A DNA stretch of 64,000 nt from Staphylococcus pettenkoferi (GTDB lineage Bacteria; Bacillota; Bacilli; Staphylococcales; Staphylococcaceae): assembly GCF_002902685.1 (NCBI RefSeq), contig NZ_PPRN01000013.1:32453-96452 (forward strand), read 5' to 3'. Within the stretch, counting starts at the first letter, position 1; each line of letters opens with the position of its first letter. Below the pieces are notes generated by a model. It saw nothing but the letters and a program-made list of their open reading frames with translations. It was not told where the DNA came from and did no database searches. Shown here one piece after another: positions 17,359-27,068 of this stretch. The translations under genes and the position numbers were made by a program.

Positions 17359-17949
17359 ATGAACAAAACTGTGGGATTTGGCCAAGCATTTAAAAACTTT
17401 TGGAAGAATTATGCTAACTTTAAAGGACGTGCAAGACGTAGTGAATATTGGTGGATGATGTTATGGAATTTCATCTTTTCGCTTCCCGCAATAGTTTTAA
17501 TGGCAATTGGCTATATGTTTATGATCGTCGGAGCTATCTCAGATCCAGACGACCCGGATCTTGCACCGATGGCCATTGGATTGATTATTTTATTTATAGC
17601 AGGGATTTATGGTCTCATCTATTTTCTAGCAACTTTGGTGCCTTATTTAAGTTTATTAGTACGACGATTCCATGATGCAGGACGCGGTACAGTACTTCCA
17701 ATCATAATTTTCATTATTAGTGTAGTTTTGAGTATTTTTATACAAGTATATGGAAATCTTTCTGGACCAGATTTAACTTTAGACTACATTATAGTTCTAA
17801 TGATTGTGTCTGTTATTAGTCTTGCTATGGGTGTCTACACGATTGTTATTGCTTGTTTAGATAGTAAAAAGGGACGTAATAAATACGGTGAAAGCACGAA
17901 GTATCCATCCGCACAATATGGAGACGACTCGAAATTAAGTATCTTCTAG
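17359..17949 (+). CDS. DUF805 membrane protein, second of a tandem pair
   Basis: The 196-residue protein has the same architecture as its upstream paralogue: KNYANFKGRARRSEYWWMMLW, four membrane helices, RRFHDAGRGT in a loop, and SKKGRNKYGESTKYPSAQY at the C-terminus. AAAAGGAGATGG precedes the ATG. Closer match to the family consensus suggests this is the ancestral copy and the first is a diverged duplicate, which is inference. A long hairpin follows the stop. Confidence 0.88.
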   Translation: MNKTVGFGQAFKNFWKNYANFKGRARRSEYWWMMLWNFIFSLPAIVLMAIGYMFMIVGAISDPDDPDLAPMAIGLIILFIAGIYGLIYFLATLVPYLSLLVRRFHDAGRGTVLPIIIFIISVVLSIFIQVYGNLSGPDLTLDYIIVLMIVSVISLAMGVYTIVIACLDSKKGRNKYGESTKYPSAQYGDDSKLSIF

Positions 17950-17951
17950 TT

Positions 17952-18021
17952 AGCAATCCTGAAATGTTAGATTTTCCATGATTATTTTAAAAAAATGGAG
18001 AGTCTAGGGTTTCAGGATTGT
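17952..18021 (+). terminator. Long hairpin after the DUF805 pair
   Basis: GCAATCCTGAAA pairs with TTTCAGGATTG across roughly 45 nt, with additional internal pairing (TTTTCCA/TGGAGA). The tail is TTGT, so it is a weak terminator or a processing structure. Confidence 0.5.
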
Positions 18022-18032
18022 TGTATATGATA

Positions 18033-18047
18033 AGAAAGCGCTTTATA
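18033..18047 (+). promoter_or_regulatory. cre-like site upstream of the mutarotase gene
   Basis: AGAAAGCGCTTTATA matches the AAAGCGCTTT centre of the CcpA site but lacks the outer TG and CA. It lies about 180 bp before the gene. Confidence 0.3.
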
Positions 18048-18223
18048 AGTTCGATATATAGAAAAATTGCATACTAAAATTTGCATGTTCGCCTAGAATT
18101 AAATTTGACTAAATTGTTACAATATAGTTAAAGGTAAGTAAAATAAATCTGACAATTAAATACTGAAGATAAAGAGAAGTTTCAGAAGATGTTTGAAGAG
18201 TTTGATTGAAAGGAAGTAAGGTT

Positions 18224-19234
18224 ATGTTTGCTGAAATTGAACACCAACGTGATGGCTTAGATTTGATCAAGATCAACAACGAGGAAACGAAGATTGTCTT
18301 TACGAATTACGGTGCGCGTATTGTGTCATGGAAATACGATGACAACAATATCGTGCTAGGAAATGTCGTCGAAGCGGACGAATTCTATCGAGAGAATCCA
18401 TTCAAATTTGGTGCTACTGTAGGTCGCTATGGTGGACGTATTGAGAATGGTCAGTTTCAACTGAACGATACGACTTACCAACTCGAGCAGAATGATGGAG
18501 CACATCATTTACATGGTGGTACGAACGGCTTGGATACACGCTTCTTCGACTATGACATTCAAGAGGAAGCTAACCGCGTAAAGATTGTTTTTACGACGCA
18601 ACTACGCAGTGAAGAAGATGGGTATCCAGGAGACATGGATATTCAAGTCATCCATACGTATGATATGGAACATCGATGGTCAGTAGAGTACAAAGCAACT
18701 TCGACTGAACGTACATTATTTAATCCTATAAACCATGTCTATTTCAATTTGAATCGAGATAATAACGTGATTGATAACCATTATCTTGTGAGTGATAAAT
18801 TGAACATGTATCCGTTAAATAAAGAACGTTTAGTTCAATCTACGCAACCCATTGATTTGACGAAAGAATTTCATACGTCACGCATTCAACTAGATGACAT
18901 CTTTAATTGCGGTGGCGCGAATATTTGTGATCAGATTAATCAGTTCGGTGGTTTAGATCATCCCTTTGCTCCAGAAGAAGGTCGGATGACAGTAGAGAAT
19001 AATAACTTTTCTTTAGAAGTAGAAACAGATATGCCGAATATTGTAATTTATACTTTAAATGACAGTAAAGATTGGCACAGTAGTTTCAATATCTATAAGC
19101 CGCATTCAGGTTTCACCTTAGAAACGCAATGTTTACCTAACGATATTAATATTTTTGGTGAGGAAGCTAAAAGTATTTTAGAAGCAGAGCAACCATTTTA
19201 CTCAAAAACGTCATATCGTATTACAAAAAAGTAA
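18224..19234 (+). CDS. Aldose 1-epimerase (galactose mutarotase) family protein
   Basis: The 336-residue protein is a beta-sandwich mutarotase. Visible family motifs are GATVGRYGGRIENGQF (N-terminal), HHLHGGTNGLDTRFF with the conserved catalytic-region His, NPINHVYFNL (catalytic His) and a C-terminal FTLETQCLPN containing the catalytic Glu. It interconverts alpha and beta anomers of aldoses in the cytosol. ATG 18224 follows AGGAAGTAAGG; the in-frame TTG at 18206 is part of the leader. rpiA follows 73 bp later. Confidence 0.9.
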   Translation: MFAEIEHQRDGLDLIKINNEETKIVFTNYGARIVSWKYDDNNIVLGNVVEADEFYRENPFKFGATVGRYGGRIENGQFQLNDTTYQLEQNDGAHHLHGGTNGLDTRFFDYDIQEEANRVKIVFTTQLRSEEDGYPGDMDIQVIHTYDMEHRWSVEYKATSTERTLFNPINHVYFNLNRDNNVIDNHYLVSDKLNMYPLNKERLVQSTQPIDLTKEFHTSRIQLDDIFNCGGANICDQINQFGGLDHPFAPEEGRMTVENNNFSLEVETDMPNIVIYTLNDSKDWHSSFNIYKPHSGFTLETQCLPNDINIFGEEAKSILEAEQPFYSKTSYRITKK

Positions 19235-19307
19235 GGTTTCGTCTAGGACTTTCGCACATTCTCATGTACAATAAAGGTAAAATAACGCATGGTAAAGGGG
19301 AAGCATA

Positions 19308-19997
19308 ATGGATTCGAAACAACTGAAATTGAGCACATTTGACGATGCTTTGAATCACATTCACGACAATATGGTATTGGGCATTGGCTCTGGGTCAACG
19401 ATAGAGTTACTCGTGCCTAAGATTGCGGACAAAGTTGAGCGTGAAGGTTTAGATCTCATAGGCGTTTGTACGTCGAATAAGACGGCTTATATCGCGAAAG
19501 AACGCGGTTTGAAGATCGTGGATGTAAATGATGTCGACCATGTCGATGTCGCGATTGATGGCGCTGACGAAATCGATGGTCATCTCAATCTGATTAAAGG
19601 TGGCGGGGGCGCTTTATTTAGAGAGAAAGTGATCGATTCTATGGCGCATAAATTCATCGTCGTAGCGGATGAATCAAAGACAGTCGATTACTTAGGACAG
19701 ACGTTTAAGCTGCCCGTTGAGGTGGACAAATTTAACTGGCTCTTGATAGCGAAAAGAATTGAGAAAGATAAGAATGTCAAAGCAATTCGTCGAATGGCAG
19801 ATGATGTGCCATTTATTACAGATAATGGGAATTACATTCTCGACTTAGTGCTTTATGACAAGATTAACCCTTATGAAATGCATGAGTATCTTATCCATTT
19901 GATTGGTGTGTTAGAAACAGGCTACTTCTTAGATACGGCAGAAGAGGCCATTGTCGGTACACAAGATGGTGTGAAGATACAGTATAAAGATGAATAA
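19308..19997 (+). CDS. rpiA: Ribose-5-phosphate isomerase A
   Basis: The 229-residue enzyme interconverts ribose 5-phosphate and ribulose 5-phosphate in the pentose phosphate pathway. Key motifs are GIGSGSTIELLVPKI (phosphate binding), the catalytic DGADEID and LIKGGGGALFREK. The C-terminal domain has GNYILDL. Length equals known RpiA. AAGGGGAAGC precedes the ATG, and a strong terminator follows. Confidence 0.96.
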   Translation: MDSKQLKLSTFDDALNHIHDNMVLGIGSGSTIELLVPKIADKVEREGLDLIGVCTSNKTAYIAKERGLKIVDVNDVDHVDVAIDGADEIDGHLNLIKGGGGALFREKVIDSMAHKFIVVADESKTVDYLGQTFKLPVEVDKFNWLLIAKRIEKDKNVKAIRRMADDVPFITDNGNYILDLVLYDKINPYEMHEYLIHLIGVLETGYFLDTAEEAIVGTQDGVKIQYKDE

Positions 19998-20008
19998 ATA
20001 GAAGAAAA

Positions 20009-20046
20009 GAAAGCACTCAACTCGAAATCGTGGGTTGAGTGCTTTC
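20009..20046. terminator. Bidirectional terminator between rpiA and the CPBP gene
   Basis: GAAAGCACTCAAC and GTTGAGTGCTTTC form a perfect 13-bp stem, with A/T-rich flanks on both sides. Confidence 0.85.
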
Positions 20047-20065
20047 ATATGTTTCAAATGTGTGA

Positions 20066-21349
20066 TTAGCGGCGATGATCGTGTTCGTTTTTCAAGTTGA
20101 AAGATGTACGTTCACCGTTTGTGTCTATTGTACTGTCAGTCTTATCTTGATTAGTTCTATCTTTATCAGTTGAACGTTGAATCGTATCTTCACTGTGTTC
20201 CACTGAAGCTTGTGCACGTTCGAGTGCATCTGAATCAGTTGAAGTAGCGGCATCATCTGAGTTGTGCGATTCAGACGTTGCTGCTTTCTCTTGTGTTTTT
20301 GTTTCTTTTGACTGTTCTTGAGCTGATGCGTCTTTATTGTTTTGATCTTTGCTAGATTTTGTTGATACAGCACCAGCAGTTGCGGCGCCTGCGGTTGCAG
20401 TCTTAGCTTGGTCATCAACTGAAGTTGTCTTATCTTTTTCGTCAGCAGTAGACGGTGCTTTCTTGTTCTTACCGTTCGCCTTTTTACGATCATCAGCTGT
20501 TTCTAAGTCACTGTCTTCATTTAAATGATCCATGTAATTATTGGCTTCAACTTCGTCTAAACTTTTACGTGTGAAGAGGTAAGTCACACCACGAATGATT
20601 AACGTTAAGAGAATATATCCTGCAGCCACTACTGTAGTAGCTAACGCGATCACTTTCATGGCGAAGACGTTGCCTAACTCTTCGTTGAATAGAAAGATGA
20701 GGCCAAAGGACATCGCTGCGTGGAATAGCGTTGCGATATAAATCGTACGGCCTTTCGTAGCTCTGATGAGTTCACCTACTAACATACTGAAAGCAAAGGC
20801 ATAGAGTATGCTATAAAGCGTGTAGGTGAAACTAAACTCTAAATGCACGTTAACGATAGCGTAAATAATACCAACCACTATAGATGCGAAAAACGTGTTG
20901 AGTTTCGTTTCTAAAACGTTCTGTAAATAAGAACGGAAGCCAAGTTCGATGATAAAGGCCATAATCAATTGACCGATTAATACCGAAGTGACGGATACAG
21001 TTAAGTCATCTCCCTGTAGCAGGATAAAGCTATCTGCGAATACGTTGAAACTGATCATGCATAAGATAAAGATGAGTGCAGGGAGTATCAACGCGAGAAT
21101 CATGCGTTCGATTACTTTAAAGCTCAAAGTAAATTTCATGCTTTGTAATTGTATTTGTCGATGTTTAAAAATAATTATACAAATGATTGCTGCCACGAGT
21201 GGTGCAATGGAACGGATATCAAATAGATAGCGCTTCACATGGATGGCGCGTTGGAAATCGCCGAGAATCATATGGAGCACTTCTGTAATAATAAAGAAGA
21301 TGAAGACCATCATTGCCCACTGGAATCCCGATATTCGTGTCTGTTTCAT
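20066..21349 (-). CDS. CPBP/CAAX-type membrane protein with long disordered tail; active site degenerate
   Basis: The 427-residue protein has about eight membrane helices in its first 270 residues, then roughly 150 residues of low-complexity tail rich in A, T, S, D, K, E and Q. The intramembrane protease (ABI/CPBP) region is recognisable: [11 protein letters not shown] aligns with the EExxxR motif but has only one Glu, and LFHAAMS aligns with HxxxN/B but lacks the Asn. It may be an inactive or altered protease. ATG 21349 follows GGAGGGTAC; the upstream ATG at 21385 has no site. A homologue lies at the same place beside rpiA in S. aureus. Confidence 0.8.
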   Translation of the reverse strand: MKQTRISGFQWAMMVFIFFIITEVLHMILGDFQRAIHVKRYLFDIRSIAPLVAAIICIIIFKHRQIQLQSMKFTLSFKVIERMILALILPALIFILCMISFNVFADSFILLQGDDLTVSVTSVLIGQLIMAFIIELGFRSYLQNVLETKLNTFFASIVVGIIYAIVNVHLEFSFTYTLYSILYAFAFSMLVGELIRATKGRTIYIATLFHAAMSFGLIFLFNEELGNVFAMKVIALATTVVAAGYILLTLIIRGVTYLFTRKSLDEVEANNYMDHLNEDSDLETADDRKKANGKNKKAPSTADEKDKTTSVDDQAKTATAGAATAGAVSTKSSKDQNNKDASAQEQSKETKTQEKAATSESHNSDDAATSTDSDALERAQASVEHSEDTIQRSTDKDRTNQDKTDSTIDTNGERTSFNLKNEHDHRR

Positions 21350-21580
21350 TATGTACCCTCCAATAAGGTGTTCAAAAAAATTCATTTATTGTCAATTATA
21401 CATAACAGTGCGTTTTAAATAAAACAGAATAGCGAATTTATCATTGAAATGTAATAGTGTTAACAAAATTTTACCTAAATGAAATATTTAGAGGACAGAG
21501 GATTAAATGACGATTATCACGGTCGTTCTCTACATAAATAGTGGCAGGGTTTAGTCACCTTGAAGACGGGAAATTAGAAA

Positions 21581-21609
21581 TTGTAAATACAATGGTGTAA
21601 GCGTATACT
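21581..21609 (+). promoter_or_regulatory. hutG promoter overlapped by a cre-like box
   Basis: TTGTAA (21581-21586), 17 bp, TATACT (21604-21609). TGTAAGCGTATACT (21596-21609) fits the cre consensus TGNAANCGNWNNCW and covers the -10, so CcpA would repress hutG in good carbon sources. Confidence 0.6.
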
Positions 21610-21645
21610 GAGATGAGAGATGTAAAGATTAAAAGGGGGAGCATT

Positions 21646-22581
21646 ATGTATAAAGAACCACAAAAAGATCTTTGGACAGGTCGTTTAGACAGTGAAACGA
21701 ACCCGAGACAGTTCCGTCATTTCCAAACAGTGAACTTTGGTAATCTAAAGGAAGATGCGCCATCATCTCAACGCAGTGGGGTTGGAATGATCGGTTACGC
21801 AGTAGATTACGGTGTCAAACTCAATAAAGGTCGTGTAGGTGCGAAAGAAGGTCCGAATGCGATTAAAGGTGCTTTCGCTTCGCTACCGATGTTTGGCGAC
21901 ACTGAAGTTACGGATTACGGTAATGTTGAGCACGAAGATGATCGACCATTAGAAGAGACTCAACAAGAATTTGCGCAACTCGTTTCTCGTTCTATTCAAC
22001 GTCATCGTCAGACATTCTTGCTCGGTGGCGGACATGATATTGCGTATGCTCAATATTTAGGAATCAGAGATGCGTATCCGGATGAATCAATAGGTGTGAT
22101 TAACATTGATGCGCATTTCGATACACGAGAAGAGTCTGGTTCAACGTCTGGTACGAGCTTTAGACAGATCCTTGAACAAGATGATAATGCTGATTATTTC
22201 GTGCTTGGTATTCAACAAAGTGCGAATACGCAAGGACTCTTTGATTACGCAGATGAGAAAGATGTCTCTTACGTCTTCGTAGACGAGCTGTTACATCAAG
22301 TTTCTCCTCCAGTTAAGGACAAGATTGAACGTTATATTCATGACCACGATGTGATTATGTTTACGATTTGTATGGATGTTATTGATAGTGCCTTTGCACC
22401 TGGTGTGAGTGCAGCGGCAGTATTAGGACTATATCCACACATCGTATTAGAGTTAGCCAAACGCATCATTCCAAGCGATAAGGTGTCAACAATCAGTATT
22501 GCTGAAACGAATCCAACATATGATGTGGATAATCGTACGGCGAAGTTGACGGCGAATTTCTTCCATCACTTTATTAGATAA
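21646..22581 (+). CDS. hutG: Formimidoylglutamase (histidine degradation)
   Basis: The 311-residue enzyme hydrolyses N-formimidoyl-glutamate to glutamate and formamide, the last step of histidine breakdown. It belongs to the arginase/ureohydrolase family: the manganese ligands are in LLGGGHDIAYAQ, INIDAHFDTR and CMDVIDSAFAPG. I chose ATG 21646 because AAGGGGGAGC precedes it and the promoter start point lies near 21616, which would exclude the upstream ATG at 21613. It is transcribed separately from hutU-hutI, with a LysR regulator between. Confidence 0.94.
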   Translation: MYKEPQKDLWTGRLDSETNPRQFRHFQTVNFGNLKEDAPSSQRSGVGMIGYAVDYGVKLNKGRVGAKEGPNAIKGAFASLPMFGDTEVTDYGNVEHEDDRPLEETQQEFAQLVSRSIQRHRQTFLLGGGHDIAYAQYLGIRDAYPDESIGVINIDAHFDTREESGSTSGTSFRQILEQDDNADYFVLGIQQSANTQGLFDYADEKDVSYVFVDELLHQVSPPVKDKIERYIHDHDVIMFTICMDVIDSAFAPGVSAAAVLGLYPHIVLELAKRIIPSDKVSTISIAETNPTYDVDNRTAKLTANFFHHFIR

Positions 22582-22587
22582 TATAGT

Positions 22588-22627
22588 AAAAAGGAGCAGA
22601 AATCATGAGGGTTTCTGCTCCTTTTTT
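22588..22627 (+). terminator. hutG terminator
   Basis: AAAAGGAGCAGAAA pairs with TTTCTGCTCCTTTT and ends in a T6 run. Confidence 0.9.
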
Positions 22628-22785
22628 GCATTTAGATGAACTTATCAGCGACGATTATTAAAATATCGTGAACTTATTAATAACTGCTGAGAGGAAGTGA
22701 GAAATAGCATCTTATGCCGTATTAATGATTCACCCGCTCTACGCTCTTAGCCTTTATTCAACTTTCATGGTGCAGATTCTTTCTA

Positions 22786-23658
22786 CTATATATCCCAATA
22801 TTCTTTACTATATCGAATAATTGATTTGACGTTATCTGAATGCTGACGTTTCTTCAAATAATTGATGTATAATGCTCGGCTCATTTTAGGCTTAATCTCA
22901 AATGCATCTAAATCGCGGGCATTATAGGATTGATAGTATACGCGTGGGAGAACGGCGTAGCCCATGCCACGATGGACGTAGTTCAGTGCAGTTTCGAAGC
23001 GGTCAGATTCCACAATGATATTCGGGTGAATTCCGATACGTGTACAATAATCATCTAGATGTTTTCTTACTTGTGAACCTTTATTCGGTACGATGAGCGG
23101 CAAATTCTCAATCGATATCGACTGCTTACGTGGGAATTCATCTTTAGGTGTAAGCAAGACGTAAGATTCTTTGTAGAGCTGAATTGAGACGATATGTTCA
23201 TGCTTAATTTCTTCATTCGAAATCGCAACGTGATGATCAAAGTTGAGCAAGCTGTCGGTCATTTCATTCATATCGTGAACCTCAGATATCATGTAGCGTT
23301 GATCTTGATATTCTGCGTGGTGACGTGCGAGTACTTGAGACATCCACTGACTCGTCGACTCTAGTAACGCAATTTTAATCTTGGGTGTATCACTCAAGTT
23401 CAAATCATACATTTTCTCCATCGTTTGTTTGTAATTCTGAACGAGTTTGATGGCGTGATGATAGAACTGAATGCCTTTTTCTGTGATCTGAATTTGTTTC
23501 GTCGTTCGGTAAAATAAATCATAGCCGAGCCGTTCTTCCATTTTTTTAATCGTCGCAGTAAGAGAAGGTTGGCTAATATGTAAGAAGTCAGCCGCTTTAG
23601 TAAAGCTATTATTATCAACGACTGCGATGAAATATTCTAATTGAAGAATTTTAATCAT
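22786..23658 (-). CDS. LysR-family regulator, probable activator of hutU-hutI
   Basis: The 290-residue protein has the LysR winged helix at residues 1-60 (LEYFIAVVDNNSFTKAADFL, then HISQPSLTATIKKMEERLG) and a two-lobed effector domain. It is divergent from hutU across a 304-bp gap containing a symmetric AT-rich site placed where a LysR protein activates. A LysR gene holds this position beside hutUI in other staphylococci. The likely inducer is urocanate or histidine, which is inference. Confidence 0.9.
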   Translation of the reverse strand: MIKILQLEYFIAVVDNNSFTKAADFLHISQPSLTATIKKMEERLGYDLFYRTTKQIQITEKGIQFYHHAIKLVQNYKQTMEKMYDLNLSDTPKIKIALLESTSQWMSQVLARHHAEYQDQRYMISEVHDMNEMTDSLLNFDHHVAISNEEIKHEHIVSIQLYKESYVLLTPKDEFPRKQSISIENLPLIVPNKGSQVRKHLDDYCTRIGIHPNIIVESDRFETALNYVHRGMGYAVLPRVYYQSYNARDLDAFEIKPKMSRALYINYLKKRQHSDNVKSIIRYSKEYWDI

Positions 23659-23674
23659 AAAGCACCTCTAAAGT

Positions 23675-23743
23675 ATTTATAGTTTATGTTTATAAATGAT
23701 TAGTTTATTTATATTGGTAGTCTATATCTAACTGCGATATAAT
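23675..23743 (+). promoter_or_regulatory. LysR-type recognition site and hutU promoter
   Basis: ATTTATA (23675-23681) and TATAAAT (23691-23697) form a perfect inverted repeat with a 9-bp centre. Downstream is TTGGTA (23714-23719), 18 bp, TATAAT (23738-23743). The centre of the repeat is about 64 bp before the expected start near 23750, the classical LysR activator position; it also lies just upstream of the regulator's own start codon. Confidence 0.6.
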
Positions 23744-23837
23744 AAAAGCGTAACGCACTGAAAAATAAGTGAACGAGAAAAAGTGAATAGTTAGAAATTT
23801 ATGAATTTGTACTCGTCGCTTATCATTTCACGCAACA

Positions 23838-23924
23838 CGTTAATGTCACTAAGCATCAAGTTAACGCAGCAGGAGAGTGAGAGTTGAGTTGTCCAGTGAT
23901 GACTAGACAGCTTTCACTCACGGA
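23838..23924 (+). promoter_or_regulatory. Structured leader of hutU mRNA
   Basis: The hutU leader is about 210 nt. It contains CGTTAA...TTAACG (23838-23866) and a hairpin whose arms are GTGAGAG and TTGTC on one side and GACAG and CTTTCAC on the other (about 23877-23922). It has no T-run, so it is not a terminator. No HutP-like gene is seen in the window. Confidence 0.35.
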
Positions 23925-23962
23925 ACAAAGGGTTAATTACAATTAGATGAGGAGTGTATATC

Positions 23963-25624
23963 ATGAGAAAGATTCAAGCAAAGAAAGGTTTAGACATCGA
24001 ATGTAAAGATTGGGAACAAGAAGCAGTATTACGTATGTTATACAATAACTTAGACCCAGAGGTAGCTGAAAGACCAGAAGACTTAGTCGTATACGGCGGT
24101 ATTGGTCGTGCAGCACGTAACTGGGAATCATTCGAAGCGATTGAAGAAACATTGAGAAACTTAGAGAAAGACGAAACAATGCTTGTTCAATCAGGTAAAC
24201 CTGTCGCAGTCTTTAAGACACATGATGAAGCACCACGCGTATTAATCTCAAACTCAGTGCTCGTACCTGAATGGGCGAACTGGGATCATTTTAACGAATT
24301 AGATAAAAAAGGCTTAATGATGTATGGTCAAATGACTGCAGGTAGCTGGATTTACATCGGCTCTCAAGGTATCGTACAAGGTACTTACGAAACATTTGGC
24401 GAACTTGCTAACCAAAACTATGATGGTAAATTAAACGGTACAATCACTTTAACTGCTGGTCTCGGCGGTATGGGCGGTGCGCAACCACTCGCTGTTACAA
24501 TGAACGGTGGGGTAGTCATCGCTGTTGAAGTGGATGAAACTCGTATCGACAAACGAATCAAGACACGCTACTGTGACGTGAAGACAGATAGCTTAGACGA
24601 AGCTTTACGTATGGCTCAAGAAGCGAAAGACAAAGGCGAACCACTTTCTATCGCTTTATTAGGTAACGCAGTAGATGTACACAAAGAAATCTTAGACCGT
24701 GACTTCCACATCGATATCATCACTGACCAAACTAGTGCGCATGACCCATTAAATGGTTATGTACCACAAGGTTACAGTGTTGAAGAAGCAAACAAATATC
24801 GTGAAGAAGATCCTAAGAGCTATGTGAAAGAATCTGAAGCTTCTATGGCGAAACACGTGGAATACATGCTTGAATTCCAAAAACGCGGCGCTATCGCATT
24901 CGACTACGGTAACAACATCCGCCAAGTTGCCTACAACAATGGCGTAGAGAATGCGTTCGACTTCCCTGGATTCGTTCCAGCATACATTCGTCCATTATTC
25001 TGTGAAGGTAAAGGTCCTTTCCGTTTCGCTGCATTAAGTGGTGATCCTAAAGACATCGAACGTGCGGACGAAGAAATGAAGAAATTATTCCCTGAAGACG
25101 AGAAATTAAATCGTTGGTTAGACTTAGCTTCTGAAAAAATCGAATATCAAGGTTTACCATCTCGTATCGCATGGTTAGGTTACGGCGATCGTGCGAAGAT
25201 GGGCTTAGCATTAAACCGCTTAGTTCGTGAAGGTGAAATTTCTGCACCAATCGTTATCGGACGTGACCATTTAGACTCTGGTTCAGTAGCAAGTCCAAAC
25301 CGTGAAACTGAATCTATGAGAGACGGTTCAGACGCAGTAGGTGACTGGGCTGTACTTAACGCACTTATCAACACAGCTGCAGGTGGCTCATGGATTTCAT
25401 TCCACCACGGTGGCGGTGTAGGTATGGGTTACTCTCTACACGCAGGTATGGTTATCGTAGCTGACGGTTCTGAGAAAGCAGAACGTCGTCTAGAACGCGT
25501 ACTTACTACAGATCCGGGTATGGGTGTAGTACGTCACGCTGATGCTGGTTATGAAAAAGCTATCGAAGTGGCTAAAGAAAAAGGTATCCAAATACCAACA
25601 ATTACTAACAAGGGTGATAAATAA
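23963..25624 (+). CDS. hutU: Urocanate hydratase
   Basis: The 553-residue enzyme converts urocanate to imidazolone propionate using tightly bound NAD+, the second step of histidine breakdown. Urocanase features are [13 protein letters not shown], the NAD-binding loop [24 protein letters not shown] catalytic region and the C-terminal [21 protein letters not shown] 23963 follows GAGGAGTG and gives the usual length. The stop overlaps hutI by one base, so the two are translationally coupled. hutH is not in this window. Confidence 0.96.
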   Translation: MRKIQAKKGLDIECKDWEQEAVLRMLYNNLDPEVAERPEDLVVYGGIGRAARNWESFEAIEETLRNLEKDETMLVQSGKPVAVFKTHDEAPRVLISNSVLVPEWANWDHFNELDKKGLMMYGQMTAGSWIYIGSQGIVQGTYETFGELANQNYDGKLNGTITLTAGLGGMGGAQPLAVTMNGGVVIAVEVDETRIDKRIKTRYCDVKTDSLDEALRMAQEAKDKGEPLSIALLGNAVDVHKEILDRDFHIDIITDQTSAHDPLNGYVPQGYSVEEANKYREEDPKSYVKESEASMAKHVEYMLEFQKRGAIAFDYGNNIRQVAYNNGVENAFDFPGFVPAYIRPLFCEGKGPFRFAALSGDPKDIERADEEMKKLFPEDEKLNRWLDLASEKIEYQGLPSRIAWLGYGDRAKMGLALNRLVREGEISAPIVIGRDHLDSGSVASPNRETESMRDGSDAVGDWAVLNALINTAAGGSWISFHHGGGVGMGYSLHAGMVIVADGSEKAERRLERVLTTDPGMGVVRHADAGYEKAIEVAKEKGIQIPTITNKGDK

Positions 25625-26865
25625 TGAACGACTTATTGATCCAAAATATCGGCCAATTACTTTTACCAAAGTCAACAGACAAACCGTTAAAAGGTAAAGA
25701 ATTAGACGAGCTAGAAATTGTTGAAAATGGTACAGTCGTTGTCAAAGACGGCAAAGTTGTCTACTCAGGACCACACACTGACGAGTACGAAGCTGAGAAG
25801 ACAATTGATGCGACAGGTAAAGTTGTGTCTCCAGCACTCGTTGAAGCGCACACTCACTTAGTGCACGGAGGTTCACGTGAACATGAAATGTCATTGAAAC
25901 GCCAAGGTGTTTCTTACTTAGAAATCCTTGAGCAAGGTGGCGGTATCTTATCTACAGTTGAAGCTACACGTAACGCTTCAGAAGATGAACTGTTCAAGAA
26001 AGCTGAGAAAGATATCTTAACTATGGTAGAACATGGTGTGTTAACAATTGAATGTAAAAGTGGTTACGGCTTAGACAGAGAGAACGAATTGAAACAATTA
26101 CGTGTCGCTCATCGCTTAGCTGACAAATATGGTTTAAGAATCAAACACACATTCTTAGGACCACACGCTGTGCCGAAAGATGCTGAATCTAACCAAGCAT
26201 TCTTACAAGAGATGATTGATCTCTTACCAGAAATGAAAGAATACGCGGACTTCGCAGATATCTTCTGTGAAACAGATGTCTTCTCAGTAGAAGAATCTAG
26301 ACGTTATATGCAAGCAGCGAAAGAACAAGGTTTCAAAGTAAAAATTCATGCTGACGAAATCGATCCATTAGGCGGCTTAGGCTTAGCAATCGATGAAGGT
26401 GCGATATCAGGTGACCACCTCGTTGCTTCAAGTGACGAAGACAAAGCGAAGTTAAGCGACAGTGAAACAGTAGCAGTCTTATTACCAGGTACAACATTCT
26501 ATCTTGGCAAAGAAGAATACGCAGACGCACGTGGCATGATCGACAACAATGGTGCCATTGCGATTGCGACAGACTTCAACCCAGGTAGTTGTGTAACAAA
26601 CAACCTTCAACTCGTAATGTCTATCGCGGCATTGAAATTGAAATTAACGCCAAACGAAATTTGGAACGCGGTGACAGTCAACGCTGCGAAAGCTATTGAT
26701 GCAGATGCAGGTACAATCAACGAAGGTGACGCTGCAGATATCGTTGTTTGGGATGCGCCAAACCACGAATATATTCCATACCACTACGGTATCAACCATG
26801 CACAATACGTGATTCAGAATGGTAAAATAATTGCTGACAACACATTTAGCATCGACGCTAAATAA
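25624..26865 (+). CDS. hutI: Imidazolonepropionase
   Basis: This 413-residue amidohydrolase opens the imidazolone ring to give formimidoylglutamate, the substrate of HutG. Metal-binding motifs are [38 protein letters not shown] and ATDFNPGSC, all present. It begins on the last base of the hutU stop (TAATG). A strong terminator follows at 26932. Confidence 0.96.
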   Translation: MNDLLIQNIGQLLLPKSTDKPLKGKELDELEIVENGTVVVKDGKVVYSGPHTDEYEAEKTIDATGKVVSPALVEAHTHLVHGGSREHEMSLKRQGVSYLEILEQGGGILSTVEATRNASEDELFKKAEKDILTMVEHGVLTIECKSGYGLDRENELKQLRVAHRLADKYGLRIKHTFLGPHAVPKDAESNQAFLQEMIDLLPEMKEYADFADIFCETDVFSVEESRRYMQAAKEQGFKVKIHADEIDPLGGLGLAIDEGAISGDHLVASSDEDKAKLSDSETVAVLLPGTTFYLGKEEYADARGMIDNNGAIAIATDFNPGSCVTNNLQLVMSIAALKLKLTPNEIWNAVTVNAAKAIDADAGTINEGDAADIVVWDAPNHEYIPYHYGINHAQYVIQNGKIIADNTFSIDAK

Positions 26866-26931
26866 GTTGAGAAAGTGACGACTTTCAGCGAAAAAAGCAG
26901 TGGAATATAACACATGCTTGAGAATGATTGC

Positions 26932-26969
26932 ACGGAGGGACTTTCCAAGAGAAGGTCCCTCTGTTTTTA
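26932..26969 (+). terminator. Terminator of hutU-hutI
   Basis: ACGGAGGGAC and GTCCCTCTGT form the stem, followed by TTTTT. Confidence 0.88.
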
Positions 26970-27068
26970 TGAACTAAAAAAGTGCAATTGTATTTCGAAT
27001 CTAACAAATATTTAGAAAATTGTGTTAGTATAGTATTATATTCAATAACATAAAGAGGAGAGGATAAG

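Noticed and set aside
20125..20493. 122-codon Lys/Gln-rich frame on the minus strand
   Set aside because: It is an out-of-frame shadow of the low-complexity tail of the CPBP protein.
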